From CAZCAC01 sp964496575 (GTDB taxonomy: Bacteria; Planctomycetota; UBA1135; GCA-002686595): a DNA stretch of 32,262 nucleotides. Positions 16,622 to 24,313 of this stretch are shown piece by piece; the stretch's first letter is position 1; every line of letters begins with the position of its first letter. The position numbers and the translations under genes were made by a program. The notes beneath the pieces are model-generated. The model saw only the letters and a list, made by a program, of their open reading frames with translations, made no database searches and was not told the origin of the DNA. The stretch covers positions 1 through 32,262 of the forward strand of contig CAZCAC010000098.1 in NCBI GenBank assembly GCA_964496575.1, in the 5' to 3' direction.

Positions 16622-18018
16622 TCGCCTTCCTTGCCGGCCAGGAAGGAACCCTTCGTCTCGTCGTTGACGAGGTGCTCCGGCAACCGCTCCAGGGCGCGGA
16701 CGTAGTCGTCCTCCTCCTGGCTGCGAATCACCTCGACCCCGCCGCCGTGGACCAGGACGTAGTTCGGGCGCATGAAGATGAACTGCATCGATTGGGAGAA
16801 GTTGTACGCGCCGACGTCGCGAATCACCAGGAGGTCCCCGGCTCGCAGCGCGGGCAGGTCGATCGACTGGCGCACCACGTCTATCTGCATGCACAGCGGA
16901 CCGACCAGCCGGTAGCTCTCGACCTCCGCTCCGCGGTCCACCACCGGCTGGATCTCGTGGTCGTACCACCAGGCGGTGGGCAGGACGTGCACGCCGCAGT
17001 CGATCAGCGCCCCCTTCTGCTGTCCCGAGCTCCGCTTGACCGCGCGCACCGTGGTGATCATCGAGATCGCCTCGTCGACCAGGATCCGACCGGGCTCGAT
17101 GAAGAGGCGAGGCTGCCGGCGCAGCTGACCCGCGGCCCGCCGCAAGGGACCGGTGATCGCCTCGGCGTACTCCTCCGGCGTCGCGGCGATCGCCTCGCCC
17201 GGCAGCATCGTCTCCCGCAGCGTATTCCGCGTCGCGTAGCCGCCGCCGACGTCGACGTGCTCGATGGTGACGTCCAGCTCCCGCTCGAGCTGCGTCGCCA
17301 GACCGATCAGCGCTTCGATCGCGCGGCCGTACTGGGCCGGGTCGGGGATGTACGTGCCCACGTGTAGGTGCAAACCGGTGAGCCGCAGATTCTCCGACCG
17401 CGCGATCAGTCGGGCCGCCTCCAGCGCGTGGTCGCTCTCCAGCGAGAAGCCGAACTTGTCCCACGGCGGGTAGTTGATCTGCAGGTTGATCCGCAGCCCG
17501 ACGGCGACCTCGCGGCCCAGCTCGGCGGCAACTCGCTCTGCACGCTCCAGCTCGTCGTCGCCGTCGAGGTTGAGGGTCGCGCCCTCCTCGAACGCGGTGC
17601 GCAGCTCCTCGTCGGTCTTCCACGGCCCGTTGAAGAGAATCTCCGCGCCGGGGATGCCGAGGTCGCGGCAGAGGCGATACTCGAAGCCCGAGACCACCTC
17701 GCCCCAGGCACCCTCCGAGCGCAGGATCGACACCACCGCGGAGAGGTAGTTGGTCTTGACCGAGGTGCCGATGATCGTGTCCTTCCAGCCCTCGCGGAAG
17801 GCACCGATCAGCCGGCGGTAGGCGCCGCGCAGCGCCTCCTCGTCGATGACGCACAGCGGGCTGCCGTAGAGCTCGACCAGCTCGGCGACGTCCTGCCCGG
17901 CGATGGTCGGACAGGTCGGCGTGCGACGCTCGCCGCGCGGCAAGCGATCGACCAGGTCGCCGGCGAGGCCGTAGACCTCGGGGGATGCGTACGGTAGGCG
18001 GTCGTCTCGATCAGGCAT
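16618..18018 (-). CDS. Fold-type III PLP-dependent decarboxylase (diaminopimelate/ornithine decarboxylase-like)
   Basis: This 466-residue protein starts at ATG 18018, overlapping the preceding gene by 8 nt. It has the alanine-racemase-type PLP barrel and C-terminal beta domain: K88 in SVKTN should bind PLP, then WGEVVSGFEYRL, HLHVGTY near 217-223, DVGGGYA at 256-262 for phosphate binding, EPGR at 308-311, and GPLC at 373-376 with Asp380, where Cys376 is the second-subunit catalytic cysteine. GAYNFSQS supplies the PLP-contacting Tyr405. The order matches LysA, but an N-terminal extension of about 45 residues and the genomic setting argue against housekeeping lysine synthesis. It may decarboxylate an amino acid or peptide-linked residue made by the neighbouring ligase. 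Substrate is unknown. Confidence 0.88.
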   Translation of the reverse strand: MPDRDDRLPYASPEVYGLAGDLVDRLPRGERRTPTCPTIAGQDVAELVELYGSPLCVIDEEALRGAYRRLIGAFREGWKDTIIGTSVKTNYLSAVVSILRSEGAWGEVVSGFEYRLCRDLGIPGAEILFNGPWKTDEELRTAFEEGATLNLDGDDELERAERVAAELGREVAVGLRINLQINYPPWDKFGFSLESDHALEAARLIARSENLRLTGLHLHVGTYIPDPAQYGRAIEALIGLATQLERELDVTIEHVDVGGGYATRNTLRETMLPGEAIAATPEEYAEAITGPLRRAAGQLRRQPRLFIEPGRILVDEAISMITTVRAVKRSSGQQKGALIDCGVHVLPTAWWYDHEIQPVVDRGAEVESYRLVGPLCMQIDVVRQSIDLPALRAGDLLVIRDVGAYNFSQSMQFIFMRPNYVLVHGGGVEVIRSQEEDDYVRALERLPEHLVNDETKGSFLAGKEGE

Positions 18019-19036
18019 GACGATCGGAGTTTACGGTGGTGAGGGGGCCGACGACGAAGTCCTCCGCCGTCTGGGAGAAGAGCACGCCCGCCGGAGTGCT
18101 CGGTCTGGCGCGCCCGGCCGCCGGCTTCGCCGCCAGCGCGTGGAGCACCGCCTGATCGACGAGGCTCTGGCTCTCTCCCGAGACCACTTCGATCCACAGC
18201 GGAAAGCCCGGCTGCACGTCGACCAACTCGGGCGGTCCATCGCCCTTGTTGAACAGGAAGTGCAGCGGGCCTACCAGGCCGTTGTGGTAGGCGAAGCGGG
18301 CCGCCGCCACGACCAGCGGTCGGTTCTCGATCGTCACCGCCAGCCAGGGCCTGGTGCGCGCGTCGTCGGCGAGCACGCGCACCGCGGCCATGCCGAGCAG
18401 CTCCCGCGCCCGTGACACGCTCAGGGCGACCTCGAAGACCTCCTCGGGATTCCAGGGGCAAGCGACGACCCGGGTGGCGTCCCGCTCCAGCGACTCGACG
18501 GCACGAATCGCTTCCCAGGCGTCAGTGGCGACGCGCCTCGCTCCCTCCGCGCCGATCAGCGCGATCGGCCAGGTCTCGAACGGCTCGAAGGAGTCCTCGT
18601 CGGCCGAGACCTCGGTCCGCTCCCGGGCGGCGACACCAGCCCATCGAGCCGCCGCGGTGAGTCCCTCGCCCGAGAGGTCGGTGATCGAAGTCGAGGAGAC
18701 GTGGCGTCGAGGCAGCGCCACGCCGGTGGGGGCGAGCAGTCCCCGACCGCGCGCGAGCGCCGCCGCCGCGCGAGGGCTGCCCGGCAGGAGCACGCGCAGG
18801 TCCTCGGCGACGATCGCCTCGACCAGCGCGGGCAGGAATCCGACGTCGAGGAGCGGCGGCAGCAGGAGCGCTCGATCGATCACGCCGGGGCGCGCCGCGC
18901 CCGCCTCGTTCGGATCGCCGAGCACCCCGATCCGCTCGTACCGTTCGGGGTCGAGGCAGGCGAGAACCCCGGCTCCGGCTTCCGCCACGGGGCCGTCCGC
19001 CAGCCCGATCACGGCGACGCGCATGCGCTCTCCCAT
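18011..19036 (-). CDS. Degenerate ATP-grasp homologue (probable pseudoenzyme)
   Basis: This 341-residue protein starts at ATG 19036, sharing one base with the upstream stop (TGATG) after a strong GGAGGAGGG; ATG 19024 is a second option. The N-terminus is Rossmann-like (MRVAVIGLADGP), followed by LRVLLPGSPRAAAAL, matching the pre-ATP-grasp domain of the gene at 21504-22568. The C-terminal part aligns by eye with that protein: GPLHFLF against GPLEIEM, and LVDVQPGFPLWI against LLEVNARFPAWI. The expected magnesium ligands Glu268, Glu282 and Asn284 of the partner become Leu261, Asp273 and Gln275. The lysine-rich ATP-binding segment is not recognisable. It may be a non-catalytic partner or substrate-binding subunit of the active ligase. 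The pairing is inferred from sequence and operon position. Confidence 0.7.
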   Translation of the reverse strand: MGERMRVAVIGLADGPVAEAGAGVLACLDPERYERIGVLGDPNEAGAARPGVIDRALLLPPLLDVGFLPALVEAIVAEDLRVLLPGSPRAAAALARGRGLLAPTGVALPRRHVSSTSITDLSGEGLTAAARWAGVAARERTEVSADEDSFEPFETWPIALIGAEGARRVATDAWEAIRAVESLERDATRVVACPWNPEEVFEVALSVSRARELLGMAAVRVLADDARTRPWLAVTIENRPLVVAAARFAYHNGLVGPLHFLFNKGDGPPELVDVQPGFPLWIEVVSGESQSLVDQAVLHALAAKPAAGRARPSTPAGVLFSQTAEDFVVGPLTTVNSDRHA

Positions 19037-21498
19037 CAGTCGCCCTCCTCCTTCGCACCCGCGTTCGCTCCGCCGTCGAGCTCCACGAGCCCGGCCAGGC
19101 TGTTCGAGTGGCCGGGCGTGATGGCCAGCGCCTCCTCGAACTTCTTCCTCGCCGCGAGCTTCGAACCGGTCCGCAGGAGGCACCATCCCTGACCATCGAG
19201 CGGATCGGCGTAGCGCTCCTTCTCGCCCTTGTGCAGCATCTCGAGGCGGCGGAAACCGGCCAGGGCGTCGCGGTGGTTGCCGGCGTGGAACAGCGCCCAC
19301 GACAGCTCCGAGAGCGACGAGCTCCAGAGGCCCCACGGGTTCTCGCGCTTGGGCGCCTTCCTCAGATACGCCTCCAGGACGGCGCGCCCCTCCTTCAGCT
19401 CTCCCTGACGCAGGAGGGACCAGCCCAGGCCCGCGGGCGCGGTGGTCTCCAGCGGATCCTCCACGATCGCCAGGCGGAAGCTCGCCTCGGCGCGTTCGTA
19501 CTCCTCGCGGTAGAACCACGCCCAGCCGAGCGGGCTGTGCAGCCGGACGAACTCCTTCACCCGGCCCAGCTCCTCGGCGATGGTCGGATCGAGCGAGATC
19601 GTCGGGTCGAGCGCGAAGGCGCGCTCCAGCGCGATGCGCGCGGCGACCGGTTCGCTGTTGCGCAGGTAGAAGATCGCCTGCCCGGCGTGCGCGGCGGCGT
19701 AGGAGGGGCTCAGCGCGACCGCTTCGGTGAAGACGGCCTCCGCCTCGCTCATCTTGCCCAGCTCGAGCAGGCAGCGACCCAGCGTCGCTCGCAGCTCGGC
19801 GTCGTCCGCGAGCTCGGGATCGGCGACCGCCGCGGTGAGGTGATGAGAGGCGGTGAGCCAGCGTTCGGCGGCGAAGTCGAGGTAGCCCCAGCCCATCTCG
19901 GCCAGCCCGAGCTCCGGCGTCATCGCCAGCGCTTGCTCGAAGTGCTGGACGGCGGAGCGCTCGTCCCCGGCGCGGAAGGCGACCCAGCCGAGCGAGGCCT
20001 CGATCCGGTCCATCCGCGTGAGCGGGTACGGGTTGCGCGAGTCCTCCACGATGCGCTCGAAGTGCCCCCGGGCGCCGTCGACGTCCCCCGCGAGGAGCGC
20101 CGCCCAGCCGCGGTCGTAGTCGGCGTACCGCCAGGAGTGGATCGCCTCCGCGCCGGAGACCGCGTCGGAGTAGCCGGGGAGCAGCTCGAGCGCCGTATCG
20201 AACGCCTTCTCCGCCGCCGGGTAGTTGCCCTGAACGTTGAGCACCCAGCCTTCGCCGCAGACCGGGTCGACCCAGTCGTGGTGTTTCTCGCGCACCGCGC
20301 GAAAGCCCGCGAGGGCTTCGTCGTAGCGACCCTGCCGGTGGGCGATCCAGGCGAGCAGGCTCTCGAGGTTCATCGCGACCCTGGCGCTCGAGCCGTCGGC
20401 CAGCGTCACCGGGAAGTCGCGTCTCGTATCGCCCTCACCGGCGTCGATCGCGGCGTGGGCCTTCTTCGCCGCTTCGGCGTAGCGCTCGACGCGGAAGAGC
20501 GCGAACGCCTGGCCGCTCTGCGCCTCCCCGACGCCGCACCCGAGCGCCTCGGAGGTCTGGAACTCGGTCAGCGCCCACGAAGAGAGACTGGCCCGCAGCG
20601 CGGACCAGCCGGCGACGTTGTGCAGGATCCGCCACTCCGGGTCGGCCTCGATCAGGGCGACGAGGTCCGCCGTCTTAACGTGAGGAGAGATCTCGATCCC
20701 GCGCCTGAACGCTTCGAGCGCCGCGTCCTGCTCGCCCATCCGGACGCGGCACCAGCCGATCCCCGACCAGGCGTCCCAGGCCCGCGGCGCCGAATCCTCG
20801 GCGATCTCGAATTCGGCGAGGGCCTTGTCCCAGTCCTCGCTGAAGTAATGGGCCCAGCCGGCGGTCAGGCGCGCGATGGTGTGCGCCGGTTCGAGCTCGA
20901 GGGCGAGGCGCAGCGAGGTCAAGGCGCGGCGGTACTCGCCCTGCGCATAGTCGCAGTAGGCCAGCCCGCGGAGGGTATCCGCGTTCTTTCGGTCCTTCTT
21001 GTGCGCGTTGCGGAAGCACTTCGTCGCCTCGCGGTAGCGGCCCAGGTAGTAGAGGCTCCAGCCCTCGCCAGCGAGCGCCGGGATCTTCGCGCCCTGCTCC
21101 GCGGCGGTTTCCCCCTCGTGGATGCGCTGGTAGGCCGCGCGCGCCTCGGTGTAGCGCCCCGCTGCGAGCAGGGCATCGGCTGTCTCGAGCGGCGCTCGAC
21201 GCACCGCCTCGATCGCCTCCAGCCCCTCCTGACTCCACTTGTACTCGGGCTTGTACACCAGCGCCTTCAGGAAGCACTCCTTTGCCTCCTCGTACTCCTC
21301 GAGGAAGTAGTGGCACCAGCCCATCGCGTCGTGCAGCTCGGCCCACTCGCGGTACTGGTTGGCCTCCTGCTCGAAGCGCTTCAGGGCCGCGGCGTAGTCG
21401 CGCTTGCGCATCAGCTCCCAGCCGTCCTTCTCGTCGCCAATGGCGGGAGCGAAGGAGAAGGCCAAGAAGATCGAGATGATGGATAGTAGACAACGCAT
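19036..21498 (-). CDS. Secreted TPR-repeat protein (820 residues)
   Basis: The protein starts at ATG 21498, 5 nt after the ATP-grasp stop, with a weak ribosome binding site. MRCLLSIISIFLAFSFAPAIG is a signal peptide with likely cleavage near residue 20, so the protein should be exported. The rest is an almost continuous array of tetratricopeptide-like repeats, at least twelve, many with an unusual conserved turn of the form G(I/L/E)GWxxxxxG, for example GIGWCRVRMGEQ, GLGWSLLRQGEL, GQGWCLLRTGSK and GWAWFYREEYER. The TPR protein at 22809-24032 shares this signature, so the two are probably diverged paralogues. TPR arrays bind peptides and protein partners. In this operon it could present or carry a peptide substrate outside the cytoplasm. 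No catalytic domain is seen. Confidence 0.85.
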   Translation of the reverse strand: MRCLLSIISIFLAFSFAPAIGDEKDGWELMRKRDYAAALKRFEQEANQYREWAELHDAMGWCHYFLEEYEEAKECFLKALVYKPEYKWSQEGLEAIEAVRRAPLETADALLAAGRYTEARAAYQRIHEGETAAEQGAKIPALAGEGWSLYYLGRYREATKCFRNAHKKDRKNADTLRGLAYCDYAQGEYRRALTSLRLALELEPAHTIARLTAGWAHYFSEDWDKALAEFEIAEDSAPRAWDAWSGIGWCRVRMGEQDAALEAFRRGIEISPHVKTADLVALIEADPEWRILHNVAGWSALRASLSSWALTEFQTSEALGCGVGEAQSGQAFALFRVERYAEAAKKAHAAIDAGEGDTRRDFPVTLADGSSARVAMNLESLLAWIAHRQGRYDEALAGFRAVREKHHDWVDPVCGEGWVLNVQGNYPAAEKAFDTALELLPGYSDAVSGAEAIHSWRYADYDRGWAALLAGDVDGARGHFERIVEDSRNPYPLTRMDRIEASLGWVAFRAGDERSAVQHFEQALAMTPELGLAEMGWGYLDFAAERWLTASHHLTAAVADPELADDAELRATLGRCLLELGKMSEAEAVFTEAVALSPSYAAAHAGQAIFYLRNSEPVAARIALERAFALDPTISLDPTIAEELGRVKEFVRLHSPLGWAWFYREEYERAEASFRLAIVEDPLETTAPAGLGWSLLRQGELKEGRAVLEAYLRKAPKRENPWGLWSSSLSELSWALFHAGNHRDALAGFRRLEMLHKGEKERYADPLDGQGWCLLRTGSKLAARKKFEEALAITPGHSNSLAGLVELDGGANAGAKEEGD

Positions 21499-21503
21499 CG
21501 GGT

Positions 21504-22568
21504 TCAATGATCGCGGTGGACGAGGCGCCCGGTGGCCAGCAGTTCGCCGAGCTGGTCGACGTCGCCGATGATGGTCCTCGATCCGCGCAGGAAGCGGGTG
21601 CCGATCCGAGGCGTGCGTTCGGCGGGAAGCGCCTCGCCGAGAGCGAGTCGCAGGAGCAGGTCGGGGAGGTTGAGGCCGGCCTGCGGGGCGATCCCGATCC
21701 ACGCGGGGAAGCGGGCGTTGACCTCGAGCAGGAAGAAGCGGCCGCTGGAGTGCTCGCGGACCATCTCGATCTCGAGCGGACCTTCCCAGCGCAGCGCTTC
21801 GAGGACCCGGTTCGCGGCGGCCAGCGCTTCGGGGGAATCGACGACCTCCGCGCCGATTCCCTTGCCCGCGCCGCTCAGGATCGTCTTCTCGATGCAGATC
21901 GCGCCGGCGCTGCGCCCGCCCGGCTCCGCGACCGCGCAGACGTCGAACTCGGTGCCGCGAATCAGCTCCTGGGCGAGGATCGGGTAACCCCAGCGCGAGA
22001 GCAGCCGCCGGTAGACGTCGATCGCTTCCTCCGCCGATTCGACCCGGATCGCGTCCGCGAGCGGACCCTTGAGGTAGCAGGGAAAACCCCAGCTCTCCTG
22101 CTCCCAGAAGGTGCTCGGGTCGGTCACCACCTCGGTGCGCGGGCTGAAGATGGAGTGGCGGCGAGCCCACTCGTAGAGCCGCTGCTTGTAGCGGGAGCGC
22201 ACCGCCTCGGGGGAGGGGACGACCATCCCGATCCCGCGCTCGGCGAGCTCCGTCCGGTGGCCGGCGAAGAGCGCCAGCTCCGAGTCGAGCGCCGGGACGA
22301 GGACGTCGAGGGGACGCTCCTCGTGGATCTCGAAGAGGCGTCGCAACAAGACTGCCGCGGGCACGCCGGGGAGCGGCGTCGAGTAGACGGCGTCGAAGAG
22401 ATCACCGCGGAAGTTGCCGGTCAGCGTCGGGTCGTAGGCGAGGCCGACGAGCTGGATCGCCTCGCCGCGCGCGGCGCGCAGGGCCCGGGCGATACCTGTG
22501 CCGGGGTAGGGGTTGTCGCGGCCCTCGAGGCCGGTGACGGCGACGACGGGTCGTTCAGACTTCGACAA
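21504..22568 (-). CDS. ATP-grasp ligase (carbamoyl-phosphate-synthase-like)
   Basis: The protein has 354 residues from TTG 22568, overlapping the PqqD-like gene by 14 nt; GGAG lies about 8 nt upstream and no better start exists before the conserved N-terminus (VVAVTGLEGRDNPYPGTG). A pre-ATP-grasp Rossmann domain (LDVLVPALDSELAL) precedes the ATP-grasp fold: SRYKQRLYEWA, the Lys in CYLKGPLADAI (K167), the hinge LAQELIRGTEFDV, and metal ligands in LEIEMV (E268) and LLEVNARFP (E282, N284). These residues are intact, so it should be active, joining a carboxylate to an amine through an acyl phosphate. It is translationally coupled to an RRE-type peptide binder, suggesting a peptide or amino-acid substrate. 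The exact substrate cannot be told. Confidence 0.88.
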   Translation of the reverse strand: MSKSERPVVAVTGLEGRDNPYPGTGIARALRAARGEAIQLVGLAYDPTLTGNFRGDLFDAVYSTPLPGVPAAVLLRRLFEIHEERPLDVLVPALDSELALFAGHRTELAERGIGMVVPSPEAVRSRYKQRLYEWARRHSIFSPRTEVVTDPSTFWEQESWGFPCYLKGPLADAIRVESAEEAIDVYRRLLSRWGYPILAQELIRGTEFDVCAVAEPGGRSAGAICIEKTILSGAGKGIGAEVVDSPEALAAANRVLEALRWEGPLEIEMVREHSSGRFFLLEVNARFPAWIGIAPQAGLNLPDLLLRLALGEALPAERTPRIGTRFLRGSRTIIGDVDQLGELLATGRLVHRDH

Positions 22569-22812
22569 GGTCGTTCTCCAGGAGGACCGAGAGGAAGCTC
22601 TTCAGGTCGGTTCGCGCCTCGAGCTCACTCACCGTGAAGGTGCCGGTGAGCTCGTTCACCAGCTCGTCCTCGTCGAGGTCTCGGGTCAGCCCCTCGAGGA
22701 TCAGCTTCGAGGTCGGGTTCAGGCCGAAGACACCGCCGTGGCGGGGATCGAAGAGGAAGCCGGGCTCGTCGCCATCGCGCCTCCAGCGGATACGTTCTCT
22801 GAGTCTCATCAC
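22555..22812 (-). CDS. PqqD-like peptide-recognition (RRE) protein
   Basis: This 85-residue protein starts at GTG 22812, overlapping the TPR stop by 4 nt, or at ATG 22809 (TGATG, 1 nt). AGAGG lies 8-10 nt upstream. The sequence matches the PqqD fold: FLFDPRHGGVFGLNPTSKLI at residues 19-38, where the LNPTS turn is diagnostic, then ILEGL, DEDELVNELTGTF, and a C-terminal FLSVLLENDLVEV. PqqD and related RiPP recognition elements bind leader peptides and hand them to modifying enzymes. No radical SAM gene or obvious precursor peptide is nearby. Its gene overlaps that of the ATP-grasp ligase, its likely partner. An alternative is a PqqD relative of the kind found in polysaccharide or exosortase loci. 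Confidence 0.85.
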   Translation of the reverse strand: MMRLRERIRWRRDGDEPGFLFDPRHGGVFGLNPTSKLILEGLTRDLDEDELVNELTGTFTVSELEARTDLKSFLSVLLENDLVEV

Positions 22813-24032
22813 GCGCTGCCTCTACGTCGGTCGGCCTCCCGGAGTGTATCGAGAACGCGCGAGCGCCACAGCAGCGGCTCCTCGCGCCCTGGCGCCAGCC
22901 GCCGCGCCTCGTCGAAGGAGGCCAGCGCTTCCTCGAGCTGGTTCAGCTCCATGTTCGCGCGGCCTCGCAGCCAGCGCGCTCGCCACGCGTCGCCGGGGGA
23001 GCGGTCCTCGAGCTCGTCGAGGAGGGACAGGCAATCATCCGGTCGATCCTCGATCAGCGCGGCGAGGGCGTCGAGCAGGGGGTCCGGTGGGGGAGTCGGC
23101 CTCGCCGGGCCGGGGCTCGACCGCGAGACCGCCCACGCTTCGCGCAGGTCGTCGTAGCGCGGCTCGGCCAGCAGCCACTTCTCCACCCCTTCCGAGCTGG
23201 GGTGGTCTGGTTCACGCTCGAACGCCTCGCGGAAGGCGCGCTTCGCCTCCTCGACCCGTTCGAGCTTCCACAGCGACCAGGCCAGCCCCCAGCGCGCGTC
23301 GCCGAGCAGCGGGTTGCCGCGGCTCGCCTGCTGGAAGTGGTCCCTCGCCTCCTCGAAGCGCCCGGTCTCGTAGGCGCACCAGCCGAGGAAGGCGAGCGCA
23401 TCGAAGTACTTCGGCTGCAGCCGCAGGGCTTCGTGCAGGACCAGCTCGGCGCCGGGGTAGTCCCCGAGGCGGTAGCGGCAGATCCCGAGTCCCTTGAGCG
23501 CGTGAGGGATCGTCGGGTCGAGCGTCAGCGCCTCGACGAACGCCTCCGCCCCCCAGCCGGGGTTGCCCATCCCCTCGTGGCACCAGCCGATCCCCGCGAT
23601 CACGCCGGCGCGGGTCCAGAGCGGCAGGCGGGCGCCGGTCTCCTCGAGCGCGCCGCGAAAGGCGGCGAGCGCATCCTCGAAGCGGGCCCCGTGGAAGAGG
23701 TGCCAGGCGCGAGTCAGCGGCTCGAGTCGCCAGGCGCGGATCTCGAGTAGCGCGCGCTCCGCCGGAGCGTGCTCGGGGTCGCGCTGCAGGGCGGCGAGTA
23801 GCGAACGCTCCTCTTCTTCGCGGTCGCCACTCGCGCGCGCGCAGCGGCTGAGCAGGTAGAGCGGCTCGGGCCAGGCCGGCGCTCGGAGGTGCGCCTCGTT
23901 CAGGAGGTCTCGCGCTCCGGTGGCATCGTCGCTCTCGATTCTCCGGCGCGCTTCCTCCACCAGCCGTGCCGGCTTCCACAGCCGCCAGCGGGCGAGCAGT
24001 CGAGGAAGGTGTCGGAGTGGTCGTTCGGGCAT
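22809..24032 (-). CDS. Cytoplasmic TPR-repeat protein
   Basis: This 407-residue protein starts at ATG 24032 and is the first gene of the eight-gene operon. The N-terminus (MPERPLRHLPRLLARWRLWK) is highly basic and lacks a signal peptide. About eight TPR units follow, several with the same G-x-GW turn as in the secreted TPR protein: GIGWCHEGMGNP, GLGICRYRLGDY, FLGWCAYETGRF and GLAWSLWKLERV. A proline-rich linker (PGPARPTPPPDP, near 310-325) separates a final TPR pair. It may act as the cytosolic scaffold for the PqqD-like protein and ligase. The stop overlaps the next start, indicating coupled translation. Function is inferred only from context. Confidence 0.82.
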   Translation of the reverse strand: MPERPLRHLPRLLARWRLWKPARLVEEARRRIESDDATGARDLLNEAHLRAPAWPEPLYLLSRCARASGDREEEERSLLAALQRDPEHAPAERALLEIRAWRLEPLTRAWHLFHGARFEDALAAFRGALEETGARLPLWTRAGVIAGIGWCHEGMGNPGWGAEAFVEALTLDPTIPHALKGLGICRYRLGDYPGAELVLHEALRLQPKYFDALAFLGWCAYETGRFEEARDHFQQASRGNPLLGDARWGLAWSLWKLERVEEAKRAFREAFEREPDHPSSEGVEKWLLAEPRYDDLREAWAVSRSSPGPARPTPPPDPLLDALAALIEDRPDDCLSLLDELEDRSPGDAWRARWLRGRANMELNQLEEALASFDEARRLAPGREEPLLWRSRVLDTLREADRRRGSA

Positions 24033-24313
24033 CGCAGAGGCTGAGGAGCTGGATGGTACAGCGCCAGCGGGAGCGGTATCGATCCCCTGAGCGAGAATTG
24101 CAGGAATCCGGACGGTGGGCGTGCGTGGGATGTGGGGATGACCAGACGCCCTCGGTGGAGGGTTCGCCGTGGGCGGACGGGAGGACCCGGTGTGATCGAG
24201 CGTTCGCCGCAGGCGAACGTCCCGGGATCCTGCCGGGATCGCACATCGATGGTACGATGACTGCGACCGGGCACGTCTTCACCGGCCGGTCGACGAACCC
24301 TCCTCTCGAATCG
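24033..24313. promoter_or_regulatory. Divergent intergenic region between ligase operon and sigma-fusion gene
   Basis: This 281-base gap separates the divergent TPR gene (start 24032) and sigma-fusion gene (start 24314, or 24257), so promoters for both should lie here. Two REP-like palindromes occupy its centre. CCGGGATC is repeated directly at 24223-24230 and 24234-24241. No convincing sigma-70 boxes were found, as expected if ECF factors read these promoters. Confidence 0.35.
24162..24219. repeat. Two REP-like palindromes
   Basis: GTTCGCCGTGGGCGGAC at 24162-24178 is a near-perfect palindrome, and CGTTCGCCGCAGGCGAACG at 24201-24219 is perfect, with 8-bp arms and a 3-nt loop. Starts are about 39 bp apart, close to the 41-42 bp period of the related units at 11-117. 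The arms are those of the first cluster and the loops match its reverse complement. Confidence 0.65.

Noticed and set aside
16622..17854. Extending the urea-transporter/sirtuin protein upstream to 17854 in the same frame
   Set aside because: The extra sequence is a low-complexity out-of-frame reading of the decarboxylase gene, and GTG 16621 has an excellent ribosome binding site and overlaps the decarboxylase stop.
16618..18018. Calling the decarboxylase a lysine-biosynthesis lysA
   Set aside because: The family motifs fit, but the neighbours are not lysine genes and the N-terminus is extended, so a specific symbol would overstate the evidence.
21499..22170. Extending the secreted TPR protein upstream to 22170
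   Set aside because: This would read the ATP-grasp gene out of frame and bury the signal peptide at 21498.
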